DNA from: a bacterium | GTDB lineage: Bacteria > Muiribacteriota > Ozemobacteria > Ozemobacterales > Ozemobacteraceae | Direction of reading: 5' to 3' | NCBI GenBank assembly: GCA_016192885.1 | Contig: JACPTH010000493.1 | Span: 1 to 6,636, forward strand | Length of the DNA: 6,636 bases | Shown here: one piece after another, positions 5,969-6,636 of the stretch | Numbering within the stretch: the first letter of the stretch is position 1 | Layout of the letters: the number at the start of each line of letters is the position of its first letter | Position numbers and translations under genes: made by a program | Notes under the pieces: model-generated | Databases searched by the model: none | Told to the model about the DNA's origin: nothing | What the model saw: the letters and a program-made list of their open reading frames with translations, nothing else

Positions 5969-6636
5969 TAATAGTTTCCCATTTAACAAAATCCTTTGGC
6001 CCCAAGCAGGTTCTCACCGGAATCAACTTAAAAATATACGACGGCGAAACATTGGTGGTTCTGGGGCCTTCGGGATGCGGAAAAAGCGTCTTGTTAAAGC
6101 ACATAATAGGCCTTCTTAAGCCTGATGACGGACAAGTGCTTGTCGACGGCGACGACATTACCAAGTTTGACGAGAAACGGATTGATTCACTAAGAATGAG
6201 AATGGGAATGCTTTTCCAGTCCGCGGCTTTGTTTGATTCCCTTACCGTCGAAGAAAACATTGGGTTCGGCTTGAGAAAGCATACGAATCTTTCCACATTA
6301 GCAATTCATCATATTGTTTCGGAAAAACTGGAGATGGTCGGATTGCCAGGAATCAACACTATGATGCCATCAGAACTTTCAGGTGGAATGCGGAAAAGGG
6401 TTGGTCTAGCTCGTGCAATCGCGATGGAACCTGAGATTATTCTTTATGACGAACCTACAACCGGCCTGGACCCGATCATGACCTCCGCGATTGATGAGCT
6501 TCATTTAAGCCTAAAAAAACGTCTAGGCGTTACCTCAATTGTTGTTACGCATGATTTAGACTCCGCCTATCGAATCAGCGATCGAATTGCCCTTCACTAT
6601 GGCGGGCAAATTGTCGCCATTGGATCAAAGGACGAG
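5965..6636 (+). CDS. mlaF: MlaF-family ABC transporter ATPase (3' end cut by window)
   Basis: This is the cytoplasmic ATPase that powers the MlaE permease. The reading frame stays open to the last base, giving 224 codons; family members usually run to about 250-270 aa, so only the C-terminal end is missing. All nucleotide-binding motifs are intact: Walker A GPSGCGKS (34-41), Q-loop Gln85, signature LSGGM (138-142), Walker B IILYDEP (158-164, catalytic Glu163), D-loop GLD (167-169) and H-loop His196. LSGGM followed by RKRVGLARA is typical of the MlaF branch. The ATG at 5965 overlaps the MlaE stop as ATGA. No clear Shine-Dalgarno precedes it, so translation is probably coupled to MlaE. An MlaD-type MCE gene would be the expected next gene, outside the window. 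Confidence 0.94.
   Translation, partial: MIIVSHLTKSFGPKQVLTGINLKIYDGETLVVLGPSGCGKSVLLKHIIGLLKPDDGQVLVDGDDITKFDEKRIDSLRMRMGMLFQSAALFDSLTVEENIGFGLRKHTNLSTLAIHHIVSEKLEMVGLPGINTMMPSELSGGMRKRVGLARAIAMEPEIILYDEPTTGLDPIMTSAIDELHLSLKKRLGVTSIVVTHDLDSAYRISDRIALHYGGQIVAIGSKDE

Overview
The window carries five protein genes, all on the + strand, from what looks like a Gram-negative-type (diderm) bacterium. The evidence for a diderm is a Mla-type lipid ABC transporter (MlaE permease, MlaF ATPase), which serves the outer membrane. The lineage cannot be named from sequence alone. The combination of an AMIN-like/phosphodiester glycosidase protein, a SpoIVB-type S55 protein and Mla genes suggests to me a delta-proteobacterial, acidobacterial or candidate-phylum genome, but that is inference.

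Layout. Positions 1-285 hold no gene I can support, apart from a possible short C-terminal tail of an upstream gene. Positions 286-1575 encode a stand-alone AAA+ ATPase with a DUF4143 C-terminus (COG1373 type). By eye it is richer in G+C than the rest, and it looks like an accessory gene. Positions 1576-1805 are a regulatory intergenic region. It contains a very good sigma-54 (-24/-12) promoter match at 1746-1760, inverted repeats upstream of it that could bind an activator, and a strong Shine-Dalgarno sequence. From about 1806 to the right edge runs a tightly packed operon: an exported phosphodiester glycosidase (NAGPA family), an exported S55-domain protein (26-bp overlap), MlaE (4-bp gap) and MlaF (ATGA overlap, cut by the window edge).

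How the genes may work together. MlaE and MlaF form the inner-membrane core of a phospholipid transporter, and an MlaD-type MCE protein would be expected just downstream. The two genes ahead of them encode envelope proteins: a predicted phosphodiester glycosidase and an S55 relative of the SpoIVB signalling protease. Shared transcription and overlapping reading frames suggest a single envelope maintenance or remodelling module, probably under sigma-54 control. This coupling, the probable non-canonical (ATT) start of the first operon gene, and the permuted S55 domain that appears to lack its acidic residue are the most interesting points here.
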